Notes under the pieces: generated by a model | The model's database searches: none | Seen by the model: only the letters and a program-made list of their open reading frames with translations | Told to the model about the DNA's origin: nothing | Position numbers and translations under genes: made by a program | Shown here: positions 47,105 to 58,555 of the stretch, piece by piece | How the letters are laid out: each line of letters starts with the position of its first letter | How positions within the stretch are numbered: position 1 is the stretch's first letter | NCBI GenBank assembly: GCA_900491605.1 | Contig: UESW01004354.1 | Coordinates: 360,243-424,242 of the forward strand | From: Calamus simplicifolius | Lineage: Eukaryota > Streptophyta > Magnoliopsida > Arecales > Arecaceae | Direction: 5' to 3' | DNA: 64,000 nucleotides

Positions 47105-48235
47105 AGGATTTAATTCTCTCAAAAGGAGCTCACCGCATCGCGGCTAACGGACACCACTCGGCCCGGCACGGCGGTGCCCCCGAGTCGGTTAAGACCTACC
47201 AGCTCCATACCGGTCGAGTCACCCTTTAGGTGGCACACAAATCCTTGAAGTGGTTCAAAAGGAGCTCGCTGGCATCGCGGCTAACGGGACACCACTCGGC
47301 CCCGGCACGGCGGTGCCCCGAGTCGGTTAAGACCCTAGCAGCTCCATACCTGGTTGAGTCGCCCTTCAGGCGGCACACAAACCCCTAAAGTGGTTCAAAA
47401 GGAGCTCGCTGGCATCGTGGCTAATGGGACACCACTCGCCCTGGCACGGCGTGCCCCCGAGTCGGTTAAGACCCTAGCAGCTCCATACCCGATCGAGTCA
47501 TCCTTCAGGCGGCACACAAACCCCTGAAGTGGTTCAAAAGGAGCTCGCCGGCATTGCGGCTAACGGGACACCACTCGGCCCGGCACGGCGGTGCCCCGAG
47601 TCGGTTAAGACCCTAGCAGCTCCGTACCCAGTCGAGTCGCCCTTCAGGCGGCACACAAACCCCTGAAGTGGTTCAAAAGGAGCTCGCCGGCATCGTGGCT
47701 AACGGGACACCACTCGGCCCGGCACGGCGGTGCCCCCGAGTCGGTTAAGACCCTAGCAGCTCCGTACCGGTCGAGTCGCCCTTCAGGTGGCACACAAACC
47801 CCTGAAGTGGTTCAAAAGGAGCTCGCCGGCATCGCGGCTAATGGGACACCACTCGCCCCGGCACGGCGGTGCCCCCAAGTCGGTTAAGACCCTAGCAGCT
47901 CTGTACCCGATCGAGTCGCCCTTCAGGCGGCACACAAACCCTGAAGTGGTTCAAAAGGAGCTCGCCGGCATCGCGGCTAACTGGACACCACTCGGCCCTG
48001 GCACGCGGTGCCCCCGAGTCGGTTAAGACCCTAGTAGCTCCGTACCCAGTCGAGTCACCCTTCAGGCGGCACACAAACCCCTGAAGCGGTTCAAAAGGAG
48101 CTCGCCAGCATCTCGCCAGCATCGCGGCTAACGGGACACCACTCGGCCCGGGCACGGTGGTGCCCCCGAGTCGGTTAAGACCCTAGTAGCCCTGTACCCG
48201 GCCGAGCTACCCCTCAGCAGCACGCAAACCACTCA
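47105..48235. repeat. 139-bp tandem array in element C, about eight copies
   Basis: GGTTCAAAAGGAGCTCG marks recur every 139-140 bp (47252, 47392, 47531, 47670, 47809, 47948, 48088). Each unit contains CACTCGGCCCGGCACGGCGG and CCCCGAGTCGGTTAAG, so ACTCGG and CCGAGT face each other as an interrupted palindrome. Copies are nearly identical, suggesting recent homogenisation. Confidence 0.97.
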
Positions 48236-48606
48236 CGATGGCAAAATCAACCTCAACCGTCTCTAATCAATCCAGACGCCTCCGAAGTTAGGCTTGGCAT
48301 CAAGCCGCCTGGAAACCTTTCCAGGCCTTCGGGGATTCATGCGTAAGCAAGCCTTCTTGTGAACAGCCTGCGACAACACGAAACAACTTAAGTGACTGTT
48401 CATATGGCCGGCCTACATCCTAGAGACGCATTCGAATATTGGCTAAGTTCGGAGTCGTGGAACATCTTAAAAGAAGAAGGAAGGCGAGATGGATCGAAAC
48501 ATAAAGAAGTTAGGGGAAAAAAGTCTTTTTTTTCATTGACTATTGAAGAAGGATACAAAATTGGGCCTAGGGCCTATTACATACAAGAAAGCAAAGGAAA
48601 AATAAC

Positions 48607-50767
48607 CTAAGGCTCGCCGTGGCCGGGCTTCCCTTCATCCTTTTTCTTCGCAGGCTCCTCGTCAAAATCCCCACGGATATCTTCGAGCTCGGCAATGTCG
48701 ATCTTGAGGGCCGCAGATACTCTGACTTTGCACATTTCGAAGCCCTGAACGTAGGCATCGAGGCTGGCCTCGATGACTTCTTGCTTGAACTCCGGCGAGG
48801 CCTTGTAGTTGGGGACGGCCTGCCCCGCCTCGGCTTCGGCCCGCTGTGCCCTGGCCTCAGCCTCCTAGGCCTTACTCTCGGCCTCCGTGGCACGGGCGCT
48901 GGCCTCGTCAGCACAGGCCACCACCCCGGCCTTCTCCAAGCCCGCCTCCATCGCTGCCTTCTCTGCAGCGACCGCTCTCTCTGCAGCCTCCACCGCCGCC
49001 TTCTCCGCGGCGCCTGCTCTCTCCACCGTGATCCGAGTTTCCTCCTCAGCGCATTGGAGCCGCTGGGTCAACTCTTCATTCTGCGCCACAGTGGCCCTCG
49101 ATCTCTCTGAGGCCAGCTCCATCTTGGCCTCGGCCGCGGAGGCCCGGACGCTTTCGACTTCGACCCGGCTCTCCATCTCCCTCATGCGACTGGCCCAATT
49201 CTCCTCGCGGGCCAAGGTCTCCTGGTGCAGGCGAGCAAGGTTTTCAGCCTGCGCCATGCTCTCCTTCTTATACTTATCGGCCCGTGCCAGGGCCCTGGAG
49301 ATTGTGGTAGAAGAGTGGGCCAGCGCCTCGTAAAGGCCCAACGCTCCAGTGACCAACTGTAGCAGAGGAAACATGTCAGCTACGAGAAGAAGAAGAAATA
49401 TGGAAAAATTACAAGTGCTCAAAATTTACCTGGACAATAGAAACCATTACCATGTCCAGGAGCACGGAGTGACTCATCCCCCGCGTCTCCTCTTCGATCT
49501 CGGCGGTTCGGACCCATGACAGGAGGCAGAAGGCATGCGTGCCATCCGCCATTGAACCGATCGGGGGAACCAGCCTCGTCTGCCCCACCTGTGGGCCTTC
49601 GGCTTGGGGATCGGCAGGGCGCCAAGCCGGTTGGCGGGATGTGCACCCCGACTCCCCCCTTTGCTCCTCGATCGCCTCCGCCCCATTCTGGGCCTCCCTG
49701 GCGACCCGCTCCCCCTCACTGGCAGTTGGGGCACTTTCTCTCTCCGGCTCGATAGCGACCGGAGGGCCAATAGCAATAGTGACCCGCCCCGCCTCGGGCA
49801 CATCGGCGGCGGCGGGAGCTTCCTCCTCTCCATCCAACACCACCACCATTGCCTCGATGGTGGCCGGGATCTCCCCTTCTTCGATCTCGGCCCTCGCAGA
49901 CTTCTGGGCCGCCCTTACAACCGGCTTCTTCTCGGTCGGCTCCCCTGCGGGTGTCAAGGCTGGGGGCTGCGGCCGGCCTCGCCGGCTCCCTTCCTTGGGG
50001 CTTCTTCACTGGCCTAGATGACTCTCCAGTCGCCTGCCTCTTTTGCCTCAAAATGACATCAAAGTCACTGGCAGAAACCCTCATTACTGCACAAAAGAGT
50101 AACGAGCATCAGTAGCGGCATGCAATAAATTGAAGGACGGACAGAAAGATTCAGGCGCCAAGCTCACCGGTCGACGGGGCTAACTCGGCTTCTACCAGGT
50201 TCTCCTCAGACAAGAGTTCCTTATAATTGGAAATTTGACAGTTGGATAATAGGGTGAATAACTCCCTATCCCTATCCCCTACGGTGGAATCTTCGTTGGA
50301 GCTGGTATCGGGCTCCCTCCAAGCGGCCCTAACCCCCTCGACATGGGCAAAGAGAAATCTAGGTTTCCACCCCCTGATTTTGGATGGGAGACCCAGTGGA
50401 AAGGCTCTACCCGGCCTGGCGGTAAATGCCCACCAGGCACCCTCACCTTGGCGGCGGAGCTTATAGAAAGCTCGAAATAGGGACAGCCCTGGGTGGGTCC
50501 CCTCGAAGTGGCAGAGGATTACAAAGGCGCAAATGATCCGAATCGAGTTCGGAGTCAACTGCGCCGGCACTAGCCTATATCTATCTAAAAGGTTAAGGAA
50601 AAAAGGATGGAAAGGAAGGCACATCCCACACCGAAGAACTCCTCATACAGAGCGACCTGGCCCGGATGGTCAGAGGTCACCCTATCCTCGGGCCCCGGCA
50701 CGGACAGGTCAATAAAGTCAGGGACATAGTATTTAGCTCTAAGGGTCTCTATATCCTTAGAGGTCAT
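48607..50767 (-). pseudogene. Antisense ORF of element C, PF04195-like with C-terminal coiled coil
   Basis: The start is at 50767 (MTSKDIETLRAKYYVPDFID). After a frame change near 50610, the PF04195-like block runs YRLVPAQLTPNSIRIICAF to GWKPRFLFAHVEGV (50151-50624). A putative intron or break at about 50085-50150 follows, then an acidic, Ala/Glu-rich region (49409-50084). A long alanine-rich coiled coil follows (ASAAEAKMELASERSRATVA, 48865-49422). At 48868-48870 an in-frame TAG interrupts. Past it the same frame continues through EFKQEVIEASLDAYVQGFEM to GHGEP and stop at 48607. Transcription from the 3' side would oppose gag-pol. Function unknown in the family. Confidence 0.8.
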
Positions 50768-51585
50768 GATGGAGGCCACCCCAGCTGGCCCCGCTGGATC
50801 GGAACTCACCGCCGGAGGAAACGCCCGGACGGCGAGAGGACAGGGGAACTGCCCTAATAGGGGGACCGAAGGTGATCGGGGGTCCTGCTACCCCCGATTC
50901 ACCACGGATGACTACACCGCCCACCGATGGAGGCATTCAACTTCTAGCTATAGGGGCTTGGTCCTCACTGCTAGACTGGGAAGACTCTTCTACGGATCTC
51001 TTGCCCTCCCTAATGGCATGGCGGTCCATAGGTAAAAAAAGGGGGATGAAACTAACCTGGGAGTTGGAAAGACTCAGGTTGCAGGAGAACTCAAAAAAGG
51101 AGAAAGTAGAAGAAGAAAGCAATGGCAGCGTAAAGGCTTCTACAGGCCCTTCGGGGGGTTTTTATAGCCCCCCGTCTCCAGCTAACGCTGCCCCATATTC
51201 CGCCATCTGGCACGCGCCCATTGCGTTGTAGGCTGCCAGCCGAAAGTCACGTCGGCACCCAAGGCGTGCCGCCTCGATCCACTCCAGAAGATGTGATCCC
51301 CGGCCAATCGCAAGCCATAGAAAACGGAGCAGCAATGATGCCTTCGTCATTTTTCCCATCACCCAATGGGCTCCTTCTCCGGAGCGTCCGACGCCAACGT
51401 CATCGCCACCTAACACATGATTACGGGAGATTTTTGAAGCGACCCTGCCTTGGAACAAAGCGCCAGCACACCAGTCCATTTAAAGCACACTAAAGGAGGC
51501 AATCATTCCTTTTGAATTTTCGCGCCCCTTTCGCCCAAAGGATTGCAGATGCGTGGCCCTTAGCGCTCAGGGGCTGAGGGGCATC

Positions 51586-52405
51586 TGATATGGCTAATGT
51601 AGCCCCAAGGGTAATTTTGGTAGAATCAAAGCATGGGTGCGCCTCGGCGTCTCCAAGCCCGTCGAGTTGGCCCCGACCCTTCCTGGTCGGCCCTTCTCGG
51701 CCCCGGCGTCTCCAAGCCCACCGAGTCGGCCCCGACCCGGCATGTCCTAGTCGGCTAGGTCGGCCCCGGCCACCCTTGGCCAACCCATATAAGCTTCGGC
51801 TCCCCCGAGAGAGTCGAGACTTCCCAGCTTTCTCCAAACTTGCCCCAACGCGGCCCTGGTAGCTCGGGACGCTACCTCTCTGACCCGCGCCACCTGACAA
51901 CACCAAATCCAACTACCTGCTGGCCACGTTGCTGATGGGACTGGACCCAACTACCCAACAGCCCCGCTGGCTGATGGGACGTAGCCCACCAACCGCCACT
52001 TTCTCCCTTTCCGATGAGATAGGACCCACCAACCAGCATAAATTTACGCAACTCCCAAGAACTCCGCGGACATTCCCTCCTCATGGAATCCCACGTGATC
52101 GTGCCAGGGTCAACCCCTATAAAAAGGTGAACCCACTCAGTAAACAGGTATGTGCGATAATCCCCAGAAAATCGCTATCTTGAAACCCAGAAAGAACTCT
52201 CTTCTCCTCTAGAACACCCTTTCATCTAAAAAGAGCTCATTCGAGCTCCTCTTCAGCTGTGACCTCAATTGCTAACTTGGGCATCGGAGGGTCCCACCGA
52301 AGAATCCTCTCCGGTCCTGAGACTTCTTTGCAGGTAACCTGGTGAAGAGGAGCCTAGAGAATCCATCCGTTCCCGACGCGCAGGTTCAGTGATTGGGCGT
52401 CATCA
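51586..52405 (+). repeat. 3' LTR of element C
   Basis: 820 bp, TGATATGGCT to GTCATCA, preceded by the polypurine tract GGGGCTGAGGGGCATC. Two copies of the 57-bp internal repeat against three in the 5' LTR. TATA box at 52118-52125. Confidence 0.95.
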
Positions 52406-52410
52406 GGTCC
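52406..52410. repeat. Target-site duplication of element C, right
   Basis: GGTCC immediately after the 3' LTR, identical to 40635-40639. Confidence 0.9.
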
Positions 52411-52674
52411 CGTGATTAATTGAAACTTATGTGTGTTTTATAATCACCCTCCCATACAACTGTGGCAAATCATGCCAACCGATCATAAATGATCCTTATC
52501 AACAACAAATTGGTTAGTTCGGGCTTAAATCATTTAATAACCATATCAAAATTTGAGACATGAGTATGATCGATATATTATACAAATTATATGATACAAT
52601 TCATAAAATTTATTTAACAAATAGCTCATTTTTTTTTTTGGTACACATAGGCCATCACACTAGTCTTGTGTGAA

Positions 52675-55600
52675 TTAGCCCACATACATCGAAATACAAA
52701 ATTTGAACCAAAACAGAAGGATAAGGGTCTCCCAGTCTCCATAGCCAATGGCCAGTGTGCTGAGCAATAGAAGCCACCACCCAGTCAGCCGCCGAGTTGG
52801 CTTCACGGAAAATATGACATATCTGGGCTGCATCCATTTCCTGAAGAATGGACCAGATGTCCCGAAGAATCGGATTAATGGGGCAGTGGGAACATTCTCC
52901 TTCCGTAACCACCTAATGACCGTCAAAGAATCGCCTTCGATGACTACTCTATGGGCATGAAGAAACTTAGAAGCATAAGTAATACCAGCCCAGACCCCAT
53001 AAAGCTTAGTCATAGGGACAGAGGAGTCGAGGGTACTAAATCCGCCTGCTGTCAGCATATCGCCCTGAGGCCCACGGATAATAATGGCCGATCCAGCATA
53101 TCTGCCACGAACACTACCATCAAAGTTGATTTTGACAAAACCCTGAAGGGGGGCTCCCAGGAAAAGAAAACCGTACTCGGTTCGCTGCCAAAGCAGTAGG
53201 GGAACCCCAGAGGCCAGAGGAGTCTTGATCAACCTCTTGAGTAGCTTGGACACAATCAGTAGCCAAAGCTCTAATCTTCCAGACAAGCCGATGGGAAGAA
53301 ACAAAGTCCTCAGTAAATATAATCTGGTTCCTTGTTAACCAACTCTGATAGGCCGTGACCGCCCAGATACCGCATTGATACTTCGTGGCCCTCCGGAGAT
53401 CCTGAATGAAGAGGGAGCGAGGGGAACCAGAACCGTTCTCTCTACACTTATAACCCATCAGATGCCAAATCTGTCTAGTACGAGGGCATATAAAAATAGC
53501 ATGGTCAGTCGTCTCATTCTCCAATCCACACAGAGGGAAAATTGCCTGAATTGGCACACCCCTACGAGAGAGCAGGGAACTAGTTGGAAGACAGTCCCAA
53601 AGAAGCTTCCAGATAAACAACTGAACCCTGGGAAGAGTGGGGAGCGACCAGACCCAAGTAGCCTCCTTCGTACACTGGGACTGAGGCCTAAAAAGTTCGT
53701 AAGATCCTTGAGAGGGGCCCTAGAAAGAGAGAATCTCTGCCATAATTTGACATCAATCGAGGGACCAGCGATAAGAGGAATCGAGAGAATCCGCTGAGAT
53801 AGTTCCGGTCCAAAGAAATGGGTCACCAAGTGGGTATGCCAGGTGGAGGGATCTGGTGATATCAAATCCTTAATCCTTAAATCAGTGGGGACATCAATAT
53901 TAATGAAAAGGGCCACCGAGATAGAGAGAGCTCAGAAATCCACGAATCCTGAATAACATCAATAGAATGACCATCACCTATCATCCATGAGATATTATGT
54001 AGGGTAGAGTCCCCATACTGACACACCTCCTTCCAGAAAGAGGAACACCCCCGGGGTGGAATAATGTTCTCCCCAGACTGTCATTCACCATACCTCGCAT
54101 GCATAACGGAGCTCCAAAGACATTGCGGCTCCAGGAGGAAACGTGATGCATGCCTGGCCAATAAAGCAGTCCATCTTACCATCAGAGATTGGATCCCGAG
54201 ACCTCCATGAATTGGCATGCAGATCCTGTCCCAAGAAAGAAGGTGAATATCGTGACCATCTTGCATTGAAGCCCATAGAAAATTCGAAAACATCTCTCAA
54301 TCCTTTGAAGGCAGGTTGACAGGATGGCCGCATTCGAAAGCAGATAAAGAGGAAGGGAAGAAAGGACCAATCAAATAATGGTAACTCTGGCCATCATCGA
54401 TAAGCCAGTGACTTATCATCCCTCAATACGCTGTCGAACACGTCTCTCAAGATCCGCAAAATCAGAACATCGGGGACGTTTACCAGTCATGGGAATCCCC
54501 AGATACATAAATCGGTCAGTCTGAGTAGATATATCCATCAGATTGGTAATAGCTTCTTTGATGGATCTAGGAGTCTTCGGGCTGAAACAGATTGAAGACT
54601 TAAGAAGATTGACCTTTTGACTCGAAGCCTGACAATAATGCCGAATAATGGAATGAAAGAAAGCCGCATTAGCAGTAGTAGCCTGACCCAGAAAAATATA
54701 ATCATCGGCAAACAAAAGGTGAGAAACGGAAGGGCCCCCAACTCCCGCCATAAAGGGAACAATCCTCGATTTAGCTGAGCCTGATGGAAAGCTCGAGAGA
54801 AATTATCCACACCCAGAATGAATAGAAGGGGAGATAAAGGGTACCCCTGACGTAATCCCACGGAAGAGTGAAAAAACTTAGTCGAACTCCCATTTATGAT
54901 CAAAGAGAAAGATGGCCTCTGAATACAAGCCAAAACCCACGCAATAAATAGTTCATCAAATCCGAACTCCTGGAGAGAACGGTGCAAGAAGGCCCAACTC
55001 AGTCTATCATAAGCTCTCTCCATATCAAGCTTAACAACCATTAGACTACGTCTGACAGGAGCTCGATGAAGATCGTACATAAACTCCTAAGTGATGAGGA
55101 CGTTGTTCGAGATAGAGCGACCTTTAATGAACGCCCCTTGTTCTACAGAAATAAGATGGGGAATGACGTGACGAAGACGACTGGCTAAAAGGCGGGCACA
55201 TACCTTATATAAAGTAGTGCACAAGCTAATCGGCCTAAAATGCTGAGGTAAGGAAGCATCCGAGTGCTTGGGCACAAGAGAAATAAGAGTCCGATTCCAT
55301 TCCTTTGGAATGTGCTTTGATTGGAAGGCAATATGAATAGCTTGAACCACCTCCTGCCTGATAATCTCCCAGTAGTGTCTAAAAAAAAGGGCGAAAACCC
55401 ATCCGGCCCCGGGCCTTGTCTGGGCCAATCTCCCAAAGGGCCTGGCAACTTCCTCCTCATCGATCGGCCTGACAAGCATGGAATTCTCCAAAGAGGAAAC
55501 CTTTCTGGAATCAAACACCTGAAAGACCGGAGACCCATCACCAGTGGACTCAGACCATCTGGATTGGAAGAAGTAAAGAAACTGAGCCCGAATAGTATGA

Positions 55601-56777
55601 ATGTCCTCATGAAAATTTCCTTCAGCATCAACAACCCTCCGAATCCTATTAACTGCCTGCGCTTCAGCGTAGCCTGATGAAAGAATATAGTATTATGGTC
55701 ACCTTCACGGATCCACTGAACCCTAGACCTTTGCCTCCAATATAACTCCTGCTACTGAAGAAGGGAGTGGTGGTGAGCAAGATTCTCCCGCAGCAAGGAT
55801 AGGTCAGAATCCAATAGAAATCCATCTTGATCTTCTTTCGCCTGGAGGGCACTGATAATAGCTTCAGCCTGCTCCACTTGCCTCACCAGATCCTCAACTT
55901 CCAATCTATTCTATGTGGAAAGTCTGCGTCTGGCCATCATAAGCCGACGAGATAACCGATAGACAGCATTGCCCCTAATAGGAAGGTGCCAGATCTGAGA
56001 AATAATAGTTCGAGCCAAAGAATGAAATGTCCAGAACCGGTCGAATCTAAACTGTTTCCTCTGAAGCTGATCGGCCTCTGTGGAAATCAAAATGGGATAG
56101 TGATCCGAGGCGATTATTGGAAGATGAGTAACTAAGACAGAAGGGAACTTTTGAAGCCATTGCACAGAGGCCAAGGCTCTATCCAATCTCTCCCAAACTC
56201 GCGCTGACCCATGTCGATTATTACACCAGGTGAATTGGGGCCCCGAGTACCCCAAATCCATCAGCCCAGAAGACCCGATGAATGACCTGAATTTAGTTAT
56301 GTCAGCTGGGCCAGTAACTCTTCTTCCTCCTCTCTTCTCACTAGCCTCAGTGATACAATTAAAGTCACCAGCAATAATGGATGGAATACCATGGTCCAGA
56401 AGGGAGAGCAGCTCAGACCAAAGGGCCCATCTCTCACGATAATCCGTACTGGCATAGACCACCGATAGGAGCCAGGGATCAGAAATTCCTTCAGAAACAA
56501 GAAGACCAAGCTGCTGGTTACATTGATGAAACACATCAATTGTAACAACTGAATCACGCCAGATGGCCAACATGCCTCTCGATAACCCCTCAGCCTCCAC
56601 AGCATAAGAAGACCAAGAACAAGCAATATGTCTCCGAAACCTCGTCAGACTATCACCCGACAGCCAGGTTTCTAACAGGACACATATATCAAAGTTATGT
56701 AATTGCATCAATCTACCAAAAGAGGAACGGAATGAGGGCTTATTAACACCTCTAACATTCCATATTAAGATCTTCAT
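52675..56777 (-). pseudogene. LINE 2 ORF2 (endonuclease, RT, zf-RVT, RNase H), broken
   Basis: The start MKILIWNVRGVNKPSFRSSF at 56777 is the classic endonuclease N-terminus. LLETWLSG, AGDFNCITEAS and ASDHYPILIST complete its motifs in one open frame to 55911. RT follows in pieces: RPISLCTTLYKVCARLLASR, LDMERAYDRLSWAFLH, GLRQGYPLSPLLFI and HLLFADDYIFLGQA. A zf-RVT region (LFPGFSCLSG equivalents, PLCGLENETTDHAIFICP) and RNase H (INFDGSVRG, IEGDSLTVIRWLRKE, CHIFREANSAADWVVAS) complete it. Frame shifts near 55900, 55640, 55085, 54540 and 53460, and some stops, prevent one protein. The enzyme set performs target-primed reverse transcription in intact relatives. Confidence 0.9.
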
Positions 56778-56925
56778 AAATTTAACTGGAGGTAGATGAG
56801 ACCCCTCCCAGGTCCTCTGACATAAAGCTATCAGTGTGACATCCTCCAATCAGTGAGCCACCCTTGGAGTTCTGAATTGGACCAGCCTTCAGAGCAATTG
56901 AGTCAGCTTTAGTGTCAACTGAACC

Positions 56926-58387
56926 CTATCCCACTAGATCACCAGAGGACGACTCACAGTTTAGATCATCTTGCATAACCGGGTTGACCATCTCCACCTC
57001 CTGAACAACCTTAAGACAGCAGGGGGGTTGGGTCTTGCAAACCAAAGAAGGAATGATATCCACTCGACTTTTGACGTTATTCCCCTTAACTTTACCATTC
57101 CTCTTCTCCGGTTTGGACTTAGACCTCGGAGGCTGGCTATCAATTGGTCTGGCCCTCTTAAGGGGACCCGAAAATAGATTTCTATCTTCCAGATGGCCCC
57201 CTACATTCGAGTCCAAACTCAAAGAGGCAAAGGGGTTAGACAAGATCAAAGATTGGAACTTATGGGAATCAGGGACCCTAGCCTTAGTCAGTTGATGAGG
57301 CTCCCTTGCTGAAGCTTTGAAAACGACATGCGCTTGATGAACCGGCACGGCCACCATCTCAGCTTCAACCATCTCTTCTCCCTCCATAGCCAACTTCTGC
57401 TTACCTTTGGCTGTTCCCTTCAAATCGACCAACACCTATTGAATAGGCACATCCATGGAGACAGAGGTACCCTGGTTTACCTGAGCTTCCGTCGATGGCC
57501 CCGAAGGATGCCTACGTCACAGCTTTACCGGTGACTTCCAACCAGCATCAAGACTCGGATCAGTGGAGACCGGATGGGGAGCAGGGCATGAAGCAGAGGC
57601 GACCTGAGAATTCTTAAGCTAAGAACCCTCAGCACTCCTCCGCTGATGAACCGCCGCCATCCATGGCCCAAAAATAGAGCAGCTGCATGAATCCTCCCCC
57701 GCTGCCATGGCCGACGCAGAGCACGCACCAGCCAGATGCAAAGACCCACACTTAGGATAGATTCCCTCCAGCGATTCGAAGACGAACTACTGCCAGAAGG
57801 TTCCCTGGATGCCCTGAACTCCGTCCCAGGGCAAGAGGTTGACGAAGGTCTACTCGAACTGCCACCCTCGCAAATCCATCTCTGTTCCTTGACATCGTAG
57901 CGGAATCAGCACAGCAAAAGACACTCGCTGGCTTCGAGATAGCATGGAGGATGTCCTCCTTCCAGAACTCCAATGGAAGGTTTAGCATCCGCATCCAAAT
58001 CAAAACCGAGGTGATGGAATCCTCAGCCAAAAAGAATTCCGGATGCCAAGCTTCCGTCCCAATTACTTGTCCGTTGATAACCCAGGGACGGTTGAGGACC
58101 AGATCGCAAGCTGCCGGATCTTCAAAGCGGAAGATGTGACAACGGTAGGCGAGGCTAATTGGTTCAATCACACCAGGAATTCCTGCTTGTCGAAATTCTC
58201 TGATGAAGGCTTCAACTGGCACCCACTTGAGGAAGGAGCGGACGATTACAGCTCTGTGCTGCCATCCCACTATCTCCTCCTCCAGCAATGACTCCGGCAC
58301 ACGAACCACCTCAGGGAAGCTGCACTCCAACCTTGCCACCTCTGCCGGAGACGGAGACGACGAAACCCATTTGTAGCCGGACTCCAC
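56926..58387 (-). pseudogene. LINE 2 ORF1, DUF4283-type nucleic-acid-binding protein, broken
   Basis: The frame from 58387 (MESGYKWVSSSPSPAEVARL) to 57752 contains the DUF4283-like pattern RSFLKWVPVEAFIREFRQAG, CHIFRFEDPAACDLVLNRPW and NLPLEFWKEDIL. This is typical of plant L1 ORF1 proteins. Later parts, with Lys-rich sequence such as RSKSKPEKRNGKVKGNN, continue in other frames to a stop at 56926. It sits directly upstream of ORF2 with about 150 bp between. Confidence 0.8.
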
Positions 58388-58555
58388 GGTCCTCCTTCGG
58401 GGAGCATAGGCCTCCGAGGTCCCATCGGCCGCCCTAGGACTACCAGGGACAGCTTAACGAAAGTCCGGTGAGAAGCAGCAAGCCAGGCGACGAAGATCGA
58501 CGGAGGTCGAAGACGAAGTTCGCCAGAACACAAATCTTAAAGCACGCTGAAGAGA

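Larger units (their letters stand above)
40640..52405 (+). mobile_element. Ty3/gypsy LTR retrotransposon C, Tat lineage, structurally complete
   Basis: This element of 11.8 kb has two LTRs (40640-41513 and 51586-52405), a primer-binding site, gag, protease, RT, RNase H, integrase, a 139-bp tandem array, a convergent antisense ORF and a polypurine tract. A perfect 5-bp duplication (GGTCC) flanks it. All structural parts are present, but gag and pol frames are broken in several places, so it is probably not autonomous now. By eye the LTRs differ at roughly 30-40 sites over their last 540 bp, nearly all transitions. Tat lineage is assigned from the antisense PF04195-like ORF and the domain order. 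Confidence 0.95.
52629..58555 (-). mobile_element. L1-type LINE 2, nearly full length
   Basis: Read on the minus strand it starts near 58555 with ORF1, continues to ORF2 and ends in a poly(A) tail (T-run at 52629-52639). It is the most complete of four LINE copies here, at about 5.9 kb. I could not find a convincing target duplication. The 5' boundary is approximate. It sits about 220 bp from the end of element C. Confidence 0.9.
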
